Assembly (NCBI GenBank): GCA_027493935.1
Contig: JAOSJV010000012.1
Location: forward strand, 124,001-188,000
Direction of reading: 5' to 3'
Source of the DNA: Burkholderiales bacterium
GTDB taxonomy: Bacteria > Pseudomonadota > Gammaproteobacteria > Burkholderiales > SG8-39
DNA length: 64,000 bases
Translations under genes and position numbers: made by a program
Notes under the pieces: generated by a model
What the model was told of the DNA's origin: nothing
Seen by the model: only the letters and a program-made list of their open reading frames with translations
Database searches by the model: none
In this document: in pieces, positions 38,488 to 49,052 of the stretch
Numbering within the stretch: position 1 is the stretch's first letter
How the letters are laid out: the number at the start of each line of letters is the position of its first letter

Positions 38488-39503
38488 ATGACCACGCAGT
38501 TCGATCTGTTCGGCGCCGATTCCGCACGCCCGGCGCGGTCCGCGGCACTCGGCGCGTCTGCGCGTCCGGCGATCGCGCCGATGGCGCCCGGGGCGCGTGT
38601 TGCCGCGCTCGGCCGCGCGCTCCCGGCCCAGCTCCACCTCGGCACCTCGTCGTGGGCGTTTGCGGGGTGGGCCGGGATCGTGTACGCGCGCGCCGCCCCG
38701 AGGGCGAGCTTGCGCGCGAGGGCCTGCGCGCCTACGCGGCGCATCCGCTCCTGCGCTGCGTCGGCATCGACCGCACCTTCTATGCGACGCTCGCCGCCGC
38801 GGACTTCGCGCGCTATGCCAGCCAGGTGCCCGCCGCGTTCCGCTTCGTCGTCAAAGGCCCGGCGCTCGTCACCGACCCGTTCATCCGCGCAGCGCGCGGC
38901 AAGCCGGCCGGCGATAATCCGCGCTTCCTCGACGCGCACTTCGCCGCCGCGCATTGCGTCGCGCCCTTCCTCGAGGGCCTCGGCGCCAAGGCCGGCCCGC
39001 TCGTGTTCCAGTTTCCGCCGCTCGGCCGCGCATGGGCGCGCGACCCGGCGCGCTTCACCGCGCGGCTGCACGGCTTTCTCGCCGCGCTGCCCGCCGGGCC
39101 CACGTACGCGGTCGAGCTGCGCGACCGGGAGCTCCTCGGCGACGGGCTCGCTGCGGCGCTCGGCGCGGCGGGCGCCCGCTACTGCTTCGGCGTCCACCCG
39201 CGCCTGCCCGATCTCGACGCGCAGGCCGCACTCATGGCCGATCCGGGCCCGCTCGTCGTGCGCTGGAACCTGCACGGCGGCCTCGCCTACGAACGCGCCC
39301 GCGCGCGCTACGCGCCGTTCGACCGCCTGGTCGACGAGGACCTCGGCACGCGCTGCGCGCTCGCCCGCCTCTGCGCGCAGGCGCTCGCGGCCGGTCGGCC
39401 GGCATTCGTCGTCGCGAACAACAAGGCCGAGGGCTGCGCGCCGCTGACGCTCACCGCGCTCGCCGACGAGATCGTCGCGCGGGCGGCCGCACGCGGCGCA
39501 TGA
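38488..39503 (+). CDS. DUF72 (YecE-like) protein, frameshifted in this sequence
   Basis: Start MTTQFDLFGADSARPARSA (38488). After a variable N-terminus comes 'LHLGTSSWAFAGWAGIVYA', the DUF72 opening. The frame breaks at the CCCC run 38696-38699; one added C gives 'ARAAPEGELAREGLRAYAAHPLLR', and the TIM-barrel-like domain continues ('YASQVPAAFRFVVKGP', 'FLEGLGAKAGPLVFQFPP', 'FVVANNKAEGCAPLT'). The function of DUF72 is unknown. It overlaps the SEL1 gene by the ATGA junction. Confidence 0.85.
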
Positions 39504-40143
39504 AGCTCGCACGCGCGGCGTGGACCGGCTTCGTCGCGGCCGTGCTCGGTGCGCACGTGGCGGCGCGCGCGGCCGAACCCGGGGTGGACGCCTACGAGCG
39601 GGAGGCCTATGTGGAGGCGCTGATGGCCTTTCGCCGCGCGGCCACGGAAGGCAACCGGCTCGCGCAGTTCAATCTCGCGATGATGCTCTTCCGCGGCGAG
39701 GGCGTGGCGGCCGATCCGGCGCAGGCGCTCGCCTGGCTGAGACGATCGGCCGACGCCGGCTTCCCCAGGCGCAGTACAACCTCGGGCTGCTGTACGAGCG
39801 CGGCTCGCACGTCGAGCGCTCGCAGCGCCAAGCGACGGCATGGTTCCGGCGCGCCGCCGAGCAGGGGCACGCGGACGCGCAGCTCGCCGTGGCGACGCAG
39901 TACTTCCTGGGCCGCGGCACGCCGCGCGACTACGCGCAGGCGGCTCGATGGTACGAGGCCGCTGCGGAGACGGGCGATGCGGCCGCCCAGTACATCACTG
40001 CGAGCCTGTACGAGCGCGGCACCGGGGTGGCGCAGGACCTGCGCCGGGCGCTCGACTGGTACGCGCGCGCCGGCCGCCAGGGGGACCTCACCGCGCAGGA
40101 GAAGGCAAAGGAAATCGCACGGCGCTTGCGCGGCGGCGACTAG
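39500..40143 (+). CDS. SEL1/TPR-like repeat protein, secreted, frameshifted in this sequence
   Basis: Start MKLARAAWTGFVAAVLGAHVAARAAEPG (39500) includes a signal peptide. About five SEL1 repeats of 36 residues follow ('AQFNLAMMLFRGEGVAADPAQALAWLRRSADAGF', 'AQYNLGLLYERG...', 'AQLAVATQYFLGRGTPRD'). The frame breaks at the CCCC run 39763-39766; adding a C gives 'DAGFPQAQYNLGLLYERG'. SEL1 proteins act as periplasmic or membrane scaffolds. Coupled by a 4-bp overlap to the DUF72 gene. Confidence 0.85.
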
Positions 40144-40262
40144 CGACTCCCGGCGAACGGAGCCCGCCGCCCGGTTCGCGACCCCGTCTCCGGGCCGAGT
40201 CTCGCGCGAGCGAGGCGCGGCCGAGGCCGGCCTCGATCGCCGCACCCGCCGCCGGGCGGGCG

Positions 40263-40583
40263 CTACTTGCGAACGGCCTTGCGCGCCCTGCGCACCACCT
40301 TGCGGATCGACTTGCGCACCGCGCGCACCGTCTTGCGGGCGCTGCGCCGCACGCTCTTGCGCGCCGCGGTGGCCTTCTTCGCCACCCGCTTCGCCGTCTT
40401 CTTCGGCTTCTTCTTGCCGGCGGCGGCGGCCTCGCTCTTGCTCGTGCGCTGCAGGTCCATGCGGTGCGCGCGCGAGTATTGCTGGATATCCTTGAAGCGC
40501 CCCTTGCGGTCGCGCACCGCGTAGAGCTTCTTGCCGCTGCTGCTGCGGTGGGTGGTCCGTCTCGCTTTCTTTCTCGCGGCCAT
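40263..40583 (-). CDS. Lys/Arg-rich histone H1-like small protein
   Basis: Start MAARKKARRTTHRSSSGKKLYAVRDRKGRFKDIQQYSRAHR (40583, the second Met; upstream residues are unrelated). Residues 15-50 form a small conserved segment, 'KKLYAVRD.KGRFKDIQ.Y.RAH..D..R.SK.E', found in many short bacterial proteins. The C-terminal ~55 residues are almost only Lys, Arg, Ala, Ser and Val with repeating 'RKSVRRSARKTVRAVRKSIR'. It probably binds DNA or RNA non-specifically. A separate gene here (CBS protein, 26.4 kb) carries a comparable basic tail. Confidence 0.75.
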   Translation of the reverse strand: MAARKKARRTTHRSSSGKKLYAVRDRKGRFKDIQQYSRAHRMDLQRTSKSEAAAAGKKKPKKTAKRVAKKATAARKSVRRSARKTVRAVRKSIRKVVRRARKAVRK

Positions 40584-40706
40584 GCCTGCTCCTTGGTTGT
40601 CGTGGGACGGCGCGGCACGCGACGCTCCGGTCATCATGCAGGTGTCAACGCCGCTCCGCGGCGTCGATTATTGGAGCGCATGCACGGCGCGTCAAGCGCC
40701 GTACGC

Positions 40707-41279
40707 TCAACGCTTGAGCTTGGCCAGGAAGTGCCTGCGGAACTTGCCGACCTTCTCGGCGACCACCCACATGCAATAGGGCTGGGCGGGATTGCGCGCG
40801 AAGTATTCCTGATGATAGCTCTCGGCCATCCAGAACGTGTCCGCGGGTGCGAGCTCGGTCACGATCGGAGCGTCGTAGACGCCGCGGCCGGCGAGCTCGG
40901 CGATCGCCTCCCGCGCGATGCGCTTCTGCTCGTCGGAGTGGTAGAAGACGGCCGAGCGGTACTGCGTGCCGACGTCGTTGCCTTGGCGGTTGAGCGTGGT
41001 CGGGTCGTGGATCACGAAGAACACTTCGAGCAGCTCGCGGAAGGAGACCGCCTGCGGATCGAACGTGATGCGCACCACCTCGGCATGCCCGGTCCGGCCG
41101 GAGCAGACCGCGTCGTAGCTCGGCGCGGGCTGCGCTCCGCCCATGTAGCCGGACTCGACCGCTTCGACCCCGCGCAGCTCGTCATAGACCGCTTCCAGAC
41201 ACCAGAAGCAGCCGCCGGCGAGCGTGGCGACCGCCTTGCCGGGCGGGACGGCATCGGGCGCGATACCGGGATGGGTCAT
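40707..41279 (-). CDS. msrA: Peptide methionine sulfoxide reductase MsrA, cytosolic
   Basis: Start [37 protein letters not shown] (41279). The 190 residues have the catalytic '[11 protein letters not shown]', 'ESGYMGG', '[12 protein letters not shown]', '[26 protein letters not shown]'. The last Cys may act as resolving residue. There is no signal peptide, unlike the msrA at 37.8 kb. The longer track ORF upstream enters the nrdJ promoter region. The gene diverges from nrdJ, with ~350 bp between the starts. Confidence 0.93.
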   Translation of the reverse strand: MTHPGIAPDAVPPGKAVATLAGGCFWCLEAVYDELRGVEAVESGYMGGAQPAPSYDAVCSGRTGHAEVVRITFDPQAVSFRELLEVFFVIHDPTTLNRQGNDVGTQYRSAVFYHSDEQKRIAREAIAELAGRGVYDAPIVTELAPADTFWMAESYHQEYFARNPAQPYCMWVVAEKVGKFRRHFLAKLKR

Positions 41280-41627
41280 CGTCGAGGGCCTCCAGGTCGG
41301 CCGCCGCGCGGCGCTCGGGGGTGGTCTGCTTTTTTGAATCAGAAGCTTATACGTTCGGCTCGCCCCCGGAAGGGCGCGGGTCGCCGGGACGGGCGCCGCC
41401 CCGGCCGGCCGGATCTGGCGCCGCACACGGTCTGTTGCGACGCAGCAACAAGATGTAGTAATGCAAAGAATCTCACACACAAGATCTTGTGACCGGTGGC
41501 GGGCGTGATTTGGCTCACACCACATGCCCGGTTCCGGTACAGAATACGTCCTCTCAAACTGGCCAAGCCTTCCGCATGGGGGTATCCTGGCCGAAAACCA
41601 CAAGACGAGACTTCAAAGGAAACAAAG
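41280..41627. other. Divergent msrA-nrdJ intergenic region
   Basis: This 348-bp region contains no gene. The half next to msrA is GC-rich without recognisable signal. The half next to nrdJ is distinctly less GC-rich and holds the paired NrdR boxes (41446-41492) and a ~130-nt leader. I looked for a cobalamin riboswitch, expected before some B12-dependent RNR genes, and saw no B12-box-like sequence. Confidence 0.5.
41446..41492 (+). promoter_or_regulatory. Paired NrdR boxes upstream of nrdJ
   Basis: Box 2 is CACAAGATCTTGTG (41478-41491), a perfect 14-bp palindrome matching the NrdR consensus (acaCwAtATctwGtgt). Box 1, CAACAAGATGTAGTAA (41446-41461), is a weaker match. Their AAGAT cores are 31 bp apart, about three helical turns, the standard spacing for cooperative NrdR-ATP/dATP binding. 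NrdR represses RNR genes across bacteria. nrdR itself is not in the window. Confidence 0.88.
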
Positions 41628-44477
41628 ATGAAAGAGCTGCAAGCTAAACAAGACTCTCAAGTCGAGCTCGCCCCGCTGCCCGCGCAGGAGATCTGTGCCG
41701 AAGTGCTGGTCGAGAAGTACGCCAAGGGCGGCGAACGTACGGTCGAAGAAGTGCGCCGGCGCGTCGCGCGCGCGCTCGCCGCCGTCGAGCCCGAGGACAA
41801 GCGCGCACACTGGGAAGCAAAGTTCTTCGAGGCGCAGGAACGCGGCTTCGTCCCGGCCGGGCGCATCAACTCTGCCGCCGGCACGACGCTCGCCGCCACG
41901 CTGATCAACTGCTTCGTCCAGCCGGTCGGAGACTCGATCACCGAGGTGGTCGACGGCAAGCCCGGCATCTACACCGCGCTGTCGGAAGCGGCCGAGACCA
42001 TGCGCCGCGGCGGCGGCGTCGGCTACGACTTCTCGTCGATCCGGCCGAAGGGCGCGCTCGTGCGCGGCACCCAGTCGCGCGCGAGCGGTCCGGTGTCCTA
42101 CATGCGCGTCTTCGACCGCTCGTGCGAGACGGTCGAGTCGGCCGGATCGCGCCGCGGCGCGCAGATGGGGGTGCTGCGCTGCGACCATCCCGACGTCGAG
42201 GAGTTCGTCCACGCCAAGGACAGCGGCGAGCTCACCAACTTCAACATCTCGGTCGGCGTGACCGACGAGTTCATGCGCGCGGTGGAGGCCGACGGCGACG
42301 CCGAGCTCGTGCACAGGGCCGAGCCGGCCGCCGACGAGAAGGCGGCCGGCGCCTACCAGCGCGAGGACGGGTTATGGGTGTACCGCAAGGTGCGCGCGCG
42401 CGAGCTGTGGGACCAGATCATGCGCTCGACCTACGACCACGCCGAGCCCGGGATCCTGTTCCTCGACCGCATCAACAAGGACAACAACCTCTACTACTGC
42501 GAGACGATCGAGGCCACCAACCCGTGCGCCGAGCAGCCGTTGCCGGCGTACGGCTGCTGCTGTCTCGGCTCGATCGACCTCGCACGCTACGTCAAGCGAC
42601 CGTTCACCGAGCGCGCCGAGTTCGACTACGCGGGCTTCGGCAAGACGGTGGACGTCGCGGTGCGCATGCTCGACAACGTGCTCGACGCCACCAACTGGCC
42701 GCTCGCGCAGCAGAAGGCCGAGGCGCACGCCAAGCGCCGCATCGGCCTCGGCATCACCGGGCTCGGCGACGCGCTGATCATGCTCGGGCAGCGCTACGAC
42801 GCGCCGGAAGCGCTCGCCACTGCGGGCCGCATCGCCGAGTTCATGCGCGACCGCGCTTACCTCGTCTCGGTCGAGCTCGCACGCGAGCGCGGCGCCTTCC
42901 CGCTCTTCAACGCCGATCTGTACCTCTCCGGCGGCAACTTCGCCTCGCGCCTGCCGGCCGAGGTGAAGCAGAAGATCCGCGCGCACGGCATCCGCAATTC
43001 GCACCTGCTCTCGATCGCGCCGACCGGCACCATCAGCCTCGCGTTCGCCGACAACGCGTCGAACGGCATCGAGCCGCCGTTCTCGTGGACCTACACCCGC
43101 AAGAAGCGCACCGCCGACGGCACCTTCAAGGAGTACCAGGTCGAGGACTACGCCTGGCGGCTCTACCGGCATGTCGGCGGCGACCTCGGCAATCTGCCCG
43201 ACTGCTTCGTCACTGCGCTCGAGCTCTCGGCCCAGGCGCACAAGAACATGGTGGCGGCCGTGGCGCCGTACATCGACTCGAGCATCTCGAAGACGGTGAA
43301 CGTGCCGGAGGACTATCCGTACGGCGAGTTCGAGGATCTCTACCTCACCGCGTGGAAGTCCGGTCTGAAGGGGCTCGCCACCTACCGGCCGAACGCGGTG
43401 CTCGGCGCGGTGCTCTCGGTCGAGTCGAAGAAGGAGCCGCAGGACGTGCGTCTCGACGACGAGCGCAATCGTCGCCTGTCGATCAAGTCGCTGCCGGCAC
43501 CGGTGCTCTCGTCGCTGCGCTGGCCCGGGCGCCCAAGCCTGCCGGGCGGCAACCTCGCCTGGACCTACATGATCCGCTACCCGCACGGCGAGTTCGCGCT
43601 CTTCGTCGGCCAGGTCGAGAACGGCAGGCCCTACCCGTTCGAGGTCTGGGTGAACGGCGCCGAGCAGCCGCGCGGACTCGGCGCGGTCGCGAAGACGCTC
43701 TCGATGGACATGCGCGCGAACGACCGCGCCTGGCTCAAGCTGAAGCTCGACGTGATGTCGAAGACTTTCGGCGACCCGTTCGACCTGCCGTTTCCGCCGC
43801 ACGGCGAGCTGAGGAAGGTGCCCGGCATCGTCGCGGCGGTGGCGCAGGTCGTGCGCTTCCGCTGCGAGCAGCTCGGCGCGTTCGATGCCGACGGTCCGAC
43901 GCCGGTGCTCGACGCGATGTTCAGCGTGCAGGAGCCCAAGACGGGCACCGACGGCACGCTCTCCTGGACGGTCGACATCCAGAACCCGGGCTCGGGCGAC
44001 GATTTCGTGCTCGGCCTGAAGGAGATCACGCTGCCCGACGGCGTTACGCGGCCGTACTCGATGTGGCTCTCCGGCCACTATCCGCGCGCGCTCGACGGGC
44101 TCTCGCGCATCCTCTCGCTCGACATGCGGGTGATGGATCCGGCGTGGATCGGCATGAAGCTGAGGAAGCTGCTGAACTACTCCGAGCCGCTCGGCGACTT
44201 CATGGCCTTCGTGCCGGGTCAGCGCCGCCAGCGGACCTATCCCTCGATCGTGGCCTACATGGCGCAGGTGATCATCCACCGCTACGCGATGCTCGGCGTG
44301 CTCGACGAGCACGGTTACCCGACGCGCGAGATGGGCATCCTGGAGGCCCCGCGCGAGGCGAACGAGCCGAAGCTCATGCAGGGCGCGCTCTGCAGCGAGT
44401 GCGGCAACTACGCGGTGATCAAGAAGGACGGGTGCGACTTCTGCACCGCATGCGGCGCGGTGGGGAGCTGCGGATGA
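41628..44477 (+). CDS. nrdJ: Adenosylcobalamin-dependent (class II) ribonucleoside-diphosphate reductase
   Basis: Start [18 protein letters not shown] (41628), preceded by AAAGGAAA. The 949 residues contain the RNR barrel with active-site cysteines ('[13 protein letters not shown]', '[18 protein letters not shown]'), '[14 protein letters not shown]', '[12 protein letters not shown]', and two later TSCPD-type domains ('[15 protein letters not shown]', '[14 protein letters not shown]'). It ends with a zinc-ribbon-like '[22 protein letters not shown]'. It reduces ribonucleotides using adenosylcobalamin, with or without oxygen. Controlled by the NrdR boxes upstream. Its stop overlaps the next ATG. 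Confidence 0.95.
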   Translation: MKELQAKQDSQVELAPLPAQEICAEVLVEKYAKGGERTVEEVRRRVARALAAVEPEDKRAHWEAKFFEAQERGFVPAGRINSAAGTTLAATLINCFVQPVGDSITEVVDGKPGIYTALSEAAETMRRGGGVGYDFSSIRPKGALVRGTQSRASGPVSYMRVFDRSCETVESAGSRRGAQMGVLRCDHPDVEEFVHAKDSGELTNFNISVGVTDEFMRAVEADGDAELVHRAEPAADEKAAGAYQREDGLWVYRKVRARELWDQIMRSTYDHAEPGILFLDRINKDNNLYYCETIEATNPCAEQPLPAYGCCCLGSIDLARYVKRPFTERAEFDYAGFGKTVDVAVRMLDNVLDATNWPLAQQKAEAHAKRRIGLGITGLGDALIMLGQRYDAPEALATAGRIAEFMRDRAYLVSVELARERGAFPLFNADLYLSGGNFASRLPAEVKQKIRAHGIRNSHLLSIAPTGTISLAFADNASNGIEPPFSWTYTRKKRTADGTFKEYQVEDYAWRLYRHVGGDLGNLPDCFVTALELSAQAHKNMVAAVAPYIDSSISKTVNVPEDYPYGEFEDLYLTAWKSGLKGLATYRPNAVLGAVLSVESKKEPQDVRLDDERNRRLSIKSLPAPVLSSLRWPGRPSLPGGNLAWTYMIRYPHGEFALFVGQVENGRPYPFEVWVNGAEQPRGLGAVAKTLSMDMRANDRAWLKLKLDVMSKTFGDPFDLPFPPHGELRKVPGIVAAVAQVVRFRCEQLGAFDADGPTPVLDAMFSVQEPKTGTDGTLSWTVDIQNPGSGDDFVLGLKEITLPDGVTRPYSMWLSGHYPRALDGLSRILSLDMRVMDPAWIGMKLRKLLNYSEPLGDFMAFVPGQRRQRTYPSIVAYMAQVIIHRYAMLGVLDEHGYPTREMGILEAPREANEPKLMQGALCSECGNYAVIKKDGCDFCTACGAVGSCG

Positions 44478-44850
44478 GCTTTGCCGCGCCCCGCCGAGCG
44501 CTCGCCCCGGTCCTGTTCGCGGGCGTGCTCGCGATCGCGCCCGCGCTCGCCGCGGACGAAGCCGGACAGGAAGCGCCCGCCGGCGGCCGCCGGGCGCGGT
44601 CGAGCGCGCGGCCGAGCGCACCGGCGCGGCCCTCAAGCGCGCCGGCGAGAAGACCGGCGCGGCGCTCGACCGCGCGGCGAAGAAGACCGGCGCGGCGGTG
44701 GAGCAGGCCGCGACCAAGACCGGCGAGGCCGCCGAGAAAGCGGCGCAGAAGACCGAGTCAGGGCTCCGGACCGCGTTGCGCCGAACCGGCGAGTGGTTCC
44801 AGCGCGCCGGCCGAACCATCCGCGGCTGGTTCGGCGGCGACGACACCTAG
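44474..44850 (+). CDS. Exported Ala/Lys-rich amphipathic-helix protein, frameshifted in this sequence
   Basis: Start ATG at 44474 overlaps the nrdJ stop. A signal peptide ([21 protein letters not shown]) is followed, after a one-base shift near 44600, by repeats of an 11-residue pattern in a third frame: '[20 protein letters not shown]', '[20 protein letters not shown]', then '[22 protein letters not shown]'. The pattern resembles LEA-like/apolipoprotein-type helices that may lie on membranes or protect proteins in stress. No ORF longer than 60 residues in the track reflects this correctly. No named family is certain. Confidence 0.65.
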
Positions 44851-44884
44851 CGTCACCGGCGCGCATCGGACTTGCCGGCACGCC

Positions 44885-45841
44885 TCAGCGCCGGCGGCCG
44901 GACCAGTTCACCAGCGCGATGCCGCCGGCGACGAGCAGCGCCGCCGCCGCGAACACCCACGTGATGCGCTCGTCGAGGAGCGCCACTCCGAACAGTACGC
45001 CGAACAGCGGCGTGAGCGAGGTGAACACCGAGAGGCGCGCGGCCAGGTAGCGCGTGAGCAGCCAGAACCAGGCGAGGTAGCTCGCGAACGCGACGAGCGC
45101 CCCCTGGTAGGCGAGCAGCGACACCGTGAGCGGCGTGAGGCGCACGATGCCGGGCTCGCCCAGCGCGATCGACACCGCCGGCAGCACCGCGGCCGACACC
45201 GCGAGCTGGTAGAAGAGCGTCTTCGTCGCGCTCGCGTGCGCGAGCCGCGTCGCCCGGATCAGCACGATGGTGGTCGCCCACAGGAACGCGGCGAGAACCC
45301 CGCAGAGATCGCCGACGAGCGTCCCGCCGTCGGCCGACAGGAAGCCCTCGCCGAAGGCGGCGAAGATCCCGGCGAACGCGAGGAAGACCCCGGTCCACTG
45401 CCGCCCCGAGAGCCGCTCGCTCCTGACGAACCAGGGCAGCATCAGCGCGGTGAAGCAGGGCGTCGTGTAGACGAACACGATCATGCGCGAGGCGGTGGTG
45501 AAGGCGAGACCGCCGTAGATCAACACGAACTCCGCGGCGAACAGCGCGCCCGCCGCGAGGCCCGCGCGCAGCGTGCCGTCGGCGCCGAACAGGGCGATCC
45601 CGCGCACGCGCGCCCAGACGAGCAGAAGCGCGGTGGCGACGATCGACCGGATCGCCGCCTGCATCACGAGCGAGACGTCCGCGGCGGCGAGCTTGATGGT
45701 GACCTGCTGCAGCCCCCACGCGATGCAGAGCACGGTGACGAGCGCGAAGGCGGCGGCGTCGAGCGGCTGGCGGTCGGGGGCACGGGATCCTTGTGCTCGG
45801 GCGGTTCGGCGCCATCTGGCACATTGCGACGGCAGGCGCAC
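44885..45841 (-). CDS. EamA/DMT-family transporter
   Basis: The 318-residue protein has ten predicted helices in two EamA repeats. 'LCIAWGLQQVTIKLA' opens the first and 'LAYQGALVAFASYLAWFWLLTRYLAARLSVFTSLTPLFGVLFGVALLDER' is the conserved end of the second. The first ~28 residues are basic and may not be translated; a later start is possible. Substrate unknown. Its start lies 59 bp from the divergent cytochrome c gene. Confidence 0.87.
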   Translation of the reverse strand: MRLPSQCARWRRTARAQGSRAPDRQPLDAAAFALVTVLCIAWGLQQVTIKLAAADVSLVMQAAIRSIVATALLLVWARVRGIALFGADGTLRAGLAAGALFAAEFVLIYGGLAFTTASRMIVFVYTTPCFTALMLPWFVRSERLSGRQWTGVFLAFAGIFAAFGEGFLSADGGTLVGDLCGVLAAFLWATTIVLIRATRLAHASATKTLFYQLAVSAAVLPAVSIALGEPGIVRLTPLTVSLLAYQGALVAFASYLAWFWLLTRYLAARLSVFTSLTPLFGVLFGVALLDERITWVFAAAALLVAGGIALVNWSGRRR

Positions 45842-45900
45842 AACCGTCCGAGTGCCGCATAATCCGAGGTTCCGGGATCAAGATCAATCGCTGATCGACA

Positions 45901-46254
45901 ATGTACGATTCCCTTCTCGCCCGGGCGCCGGGCGCAATCGCCGCCGCCGCAGTGCTCGGCGCCCTGCTCGTCCCGCCGCCGGCGCTCGCCGCCGACGCGG
46001 CGCCCGGGCGCGCGCTGTACGAGGCTCGCTGCGGCGGCTGCCACAACCAGAGCGTGCACAACGACACTTCGCGCAGGGCGCGCAGCCTGAACGAGGTGCG
46101 CGCCCGCGTGGCGAACTTTTCGGCGCAGCTGAAGACCGGGTGGACCGCCGAGGAGGTCGACCACGTCGCGGTCTACCTGAACGAGCGCTTCTACCGGTTC
46201 CCGTGCGATCCGCCGCTCTGCGAGCGGGCCTCGTCGGGCACGCTGCTCCGCTAG
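45901..46254 (+). CDS. Small periplasmic c-type cytochrome
   Basis: A signal peptide ([19 protein letters not shown]) precedes a ~85-residue class I cytochrome c domain. It has one haem site 'CGGCHN' near residue 45 and a downstream region rich in Arg/Asn. Unusually the C-terminus has two more cysteines ('RFPCDPPLC'). The distal Met is not obvious, so the axial ligation may be atypical. It lies 34 bp upstream of the thiolase gene, but a functional link is not evident. Confidence 0.82.
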   Translation: MYDSLLARAPGAIAAAAVLGALLVPPPALAADAAPGRALYEARCGGCHNQSVHNDTSRRARSLNEVRARVANFSAQLKTGWTAEEVDHVAVYLNERFYRFPCDPPLCERASSGTLLR

Positions 46255-46288
46255 CGCGCCGCCGAACCACCGCGACGGGGCATCCCGC

Positions 46289-47488
<1,200 letters not shown>

Positions 47489-47593
47489 TCGGGAAGAGCT
47501 CGCGCCATGGCCGGACGCATCGGGTTCGCCGCGAGAAAGGGCGGTCGTACGAACAAGGGGAGCAGTCCCTTGTCTATCCCCCAATCGGCACGA

Positions 47594-47669
47594 GGGGGCG
47601 AGCCCCCGTTGTGCGATTCCCCGGGGCTAGCGTCTCGAGTCAGAGATCCGTCGACGAACTTCTGACTCG
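47594..47669. terminator. Two hairpins downstream of thiolase
   Basis: The first is GGGGGC-GA-GCCCCC (47594-47607). The second has a 9-bp perfect stem CGAGTCAGA / TCTGACTCG (47636-47644 and 47661-47669) with a 16-nt loop. Neither is followed by a T-tract. They lie just before the presumed IS end and are the likely stop for the thiolase transcript. Confidence 0.5.
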
Positions 47670-47724
47670 GGACACTCATATGGTCGCAAGGTTGTCAACA
47701 GTGCGTTTTTTCGTCGAATTCCAA

Positions 47725-47919
47725 ATCGATCCGGTGACGCGGCACGAGCGCTGCAGCGACGATGAATCAGACTCATATCCGTGGGTTGGTTACCACCTTT
47801 CACCGATTCGTCGCGGGAACTGCCTCGCTCTAGCGTCATGGATCAATCCTTGCGGGATGCCGGGGTAGTGTCCTCGAGGGTTTTCCCTATCGTTGCCCGT
47901 ACCGCATCACCGGATCGAT
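47725..47919 (-). ncRNA. Candidate bridge-RNA-type structured RNA of the IS110-family element
   Basis: On the minus strand, 20 nt downstream of the transposase stop, a long helix can form between arms 47898-47919 and 47725-47746. 22 of 22 bases pair, including two G·U wobbles, and 4 further outer pairs (one G·U) extend it to 26 bp (47721-47923). The arms enclose ~151 nt with several short hairpins (AGGG-AAAA-CCCT, GGAT-TG-ATCC, CGCT-AG-AGCG). G·U pairs only make sense as RNA of this strand. IS1111 elements are known to encode their recombination-guiding RNA in this place. The assignment is inference; the pairing is seen. Confidence 0.6.
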
Positions 47920-47939
47920 CTGGTGGTATCGACGTTGGT

Positions 47940-49052
47940 TCAAGCGCGCTCAGGCCTGGTTTGGGTCGAAGCGATGGCCCACACAAAGCCCGTCAGCTCG
48001 CGCGCCACGGCCACGCAGACCTTGTTCAGGTGCACGCCTCTGGCCTTGAGTACCGCGAAGCGTGCGCTCAGTCGCAGCTGCGCCTTCCAGGCCACGTCGC
48101 GAATCGCCTGCGGCAAGTCTTCCGCCCGGCGCTGTGCCTGATAGCCGATACGCGGAGGAAAGCGGTAATTCCATGCCGCCTCGGTGAGCAGCCGACGCGC
48201 GTGCGCATTGCCCGTCTTGGTGATGCTGCCACGCACCACCCGCTCGCCGCTCGAGTGCTCGCTCGGCACCAAGCCAAGATAGCTCATCAGTTGGCGCGGG
48301 TGGGCGAAGCGCGCGATGTCGCCGATCTCGGCCACCAAGCCAATGGCGCTGATCATGTCGATGCCGCGCAGCGCCTGCAGTGCCTGCACGATCGAGGCGA
48401 AGCGCCAGCCTTCGATCGAGCTGCCCAGCGCGGCGGTGAGCCGCGCCACGCGCTCATCTGCTGTGCTGACGGCTTGCCAGTACTCAGTGAAGGCGGTCTG
48501 CGCGCCGGACTGGGCAAAGCTCAACGTCGCCAGCCAACGATAGAACGTCTTGCTCCACGACGTGCGATGCGGGTAACGCACCTCGTGGCGGAGCAGGAAG
48601 CTCTTGAGCTGGTGGCGCGCTTGGGTGCGGGCGTTGACCGCGTCCTCGCGGGCACGCGCCAAGTCACGAATCGCCTCATCGGCCGGGTCGGGAATCCATA
48701 CCGCGCGCAACTCACCGGCACGCGAGAGCTCGGCCAAGCGGATGCCGTCGCGCCGATCGGTCTTGACGCGCTCGCCTGGGCGACGCGGGATCAGCGACGG
48801 GGCGATCACTTCGCAGCGATAACCACGCCGGGCCAGCTCGCGCTGCAGTCCATAACCGGTCGGACCAGCCTCATAGACCACATGAACCTGCGCCGCATCG
48901 CCGAAACGCGCAAACAGCTTCCGAAGCTTGCCGACGTCGTGCGCGATCGTGCCTACGAGGCGCGCCGGCGCCCGCCCTACCTCCGCCACGGCCACCGCGA
49001 TCGAGTCCTTATGCACGTCCAGTCCAACGAAAACTTTGATACCTTGTTCCAT
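47940..49052 (-). CDS. IS110-family transposase (DEDD recombinase)
   Basis: Start MEQGIKVFVGLDVHKDSIAVAVAEVG (49052) rather than the track start at 49094. The N-terminal RuvC-like DEDD domain shows Asp in 'VGLDVHKDS', Glu in 'VVYEAGPTGYGLQ', and Asp/Asp in 'VKTDRRDGIRLAEL'. A coiled linker follows, then the C-terminal Tnp domain 'LRGIDMISAIGLVAEIGDIARFAHPRQLMSYLGLVPSEHSSGE' with the catalytic serine region and 'GNAHARRLLTEAAW'. Full length (370 residues), no disruption, so probably active. SD GGAGA abuts the start within an inverted repeat. Confidence 0.93.
   Translation of the reverse strand: MEQGIKVFVGLDVHKDSIAVAVAEVGRAPARLVGTIAHDVGKLRKLFARFGDAAQVHVVYEAGPTGYGLQRELARRGYRCEVIAPSLIPRRPGERVKTDRRDGIRLAELSRAGELRAVWIPDPADEAIRDLARAREDAVNARTQARHQLKSFLLRHEVRYPHRTSWSKTFYRWLATLSFAQSGAQTAFTEYWQAVSTADERVARLTAALGSSIEGWRFASIVQALQALRGIDMISAIGLVAEIGDIARFAHPRQLMSYLGLVPSEHSSGERVVRGSITKTGNAHARRLLTEAAWNYRFPPRIGYQAQRRAEDLPQAIRDVAWKAQLRLSARFAVLKARGVHLNKVCVAVARELTGFVWAIASTQTRPERA

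Noticed and set aside
37638-39512. Minus ORF of 624 residues across msrA and DUF72
   Set aside because: It is the shadow of two plus-strand genes; no motif was recognised.
41492-41627. Cobalamin riboswitch before nrdJ
   Set aside because: The leader is only ~130 nt and shows no B12-box-like sequence; NrdR boxes explain control.
42372-44846. 824-residue ORF antisense to nrdJ
   Set aside because: It is an open frame caused by high GC at third codon positions. Residues are His/Arg/Val/Glu-rich with no motif, while the plus strand is a clear RNR.
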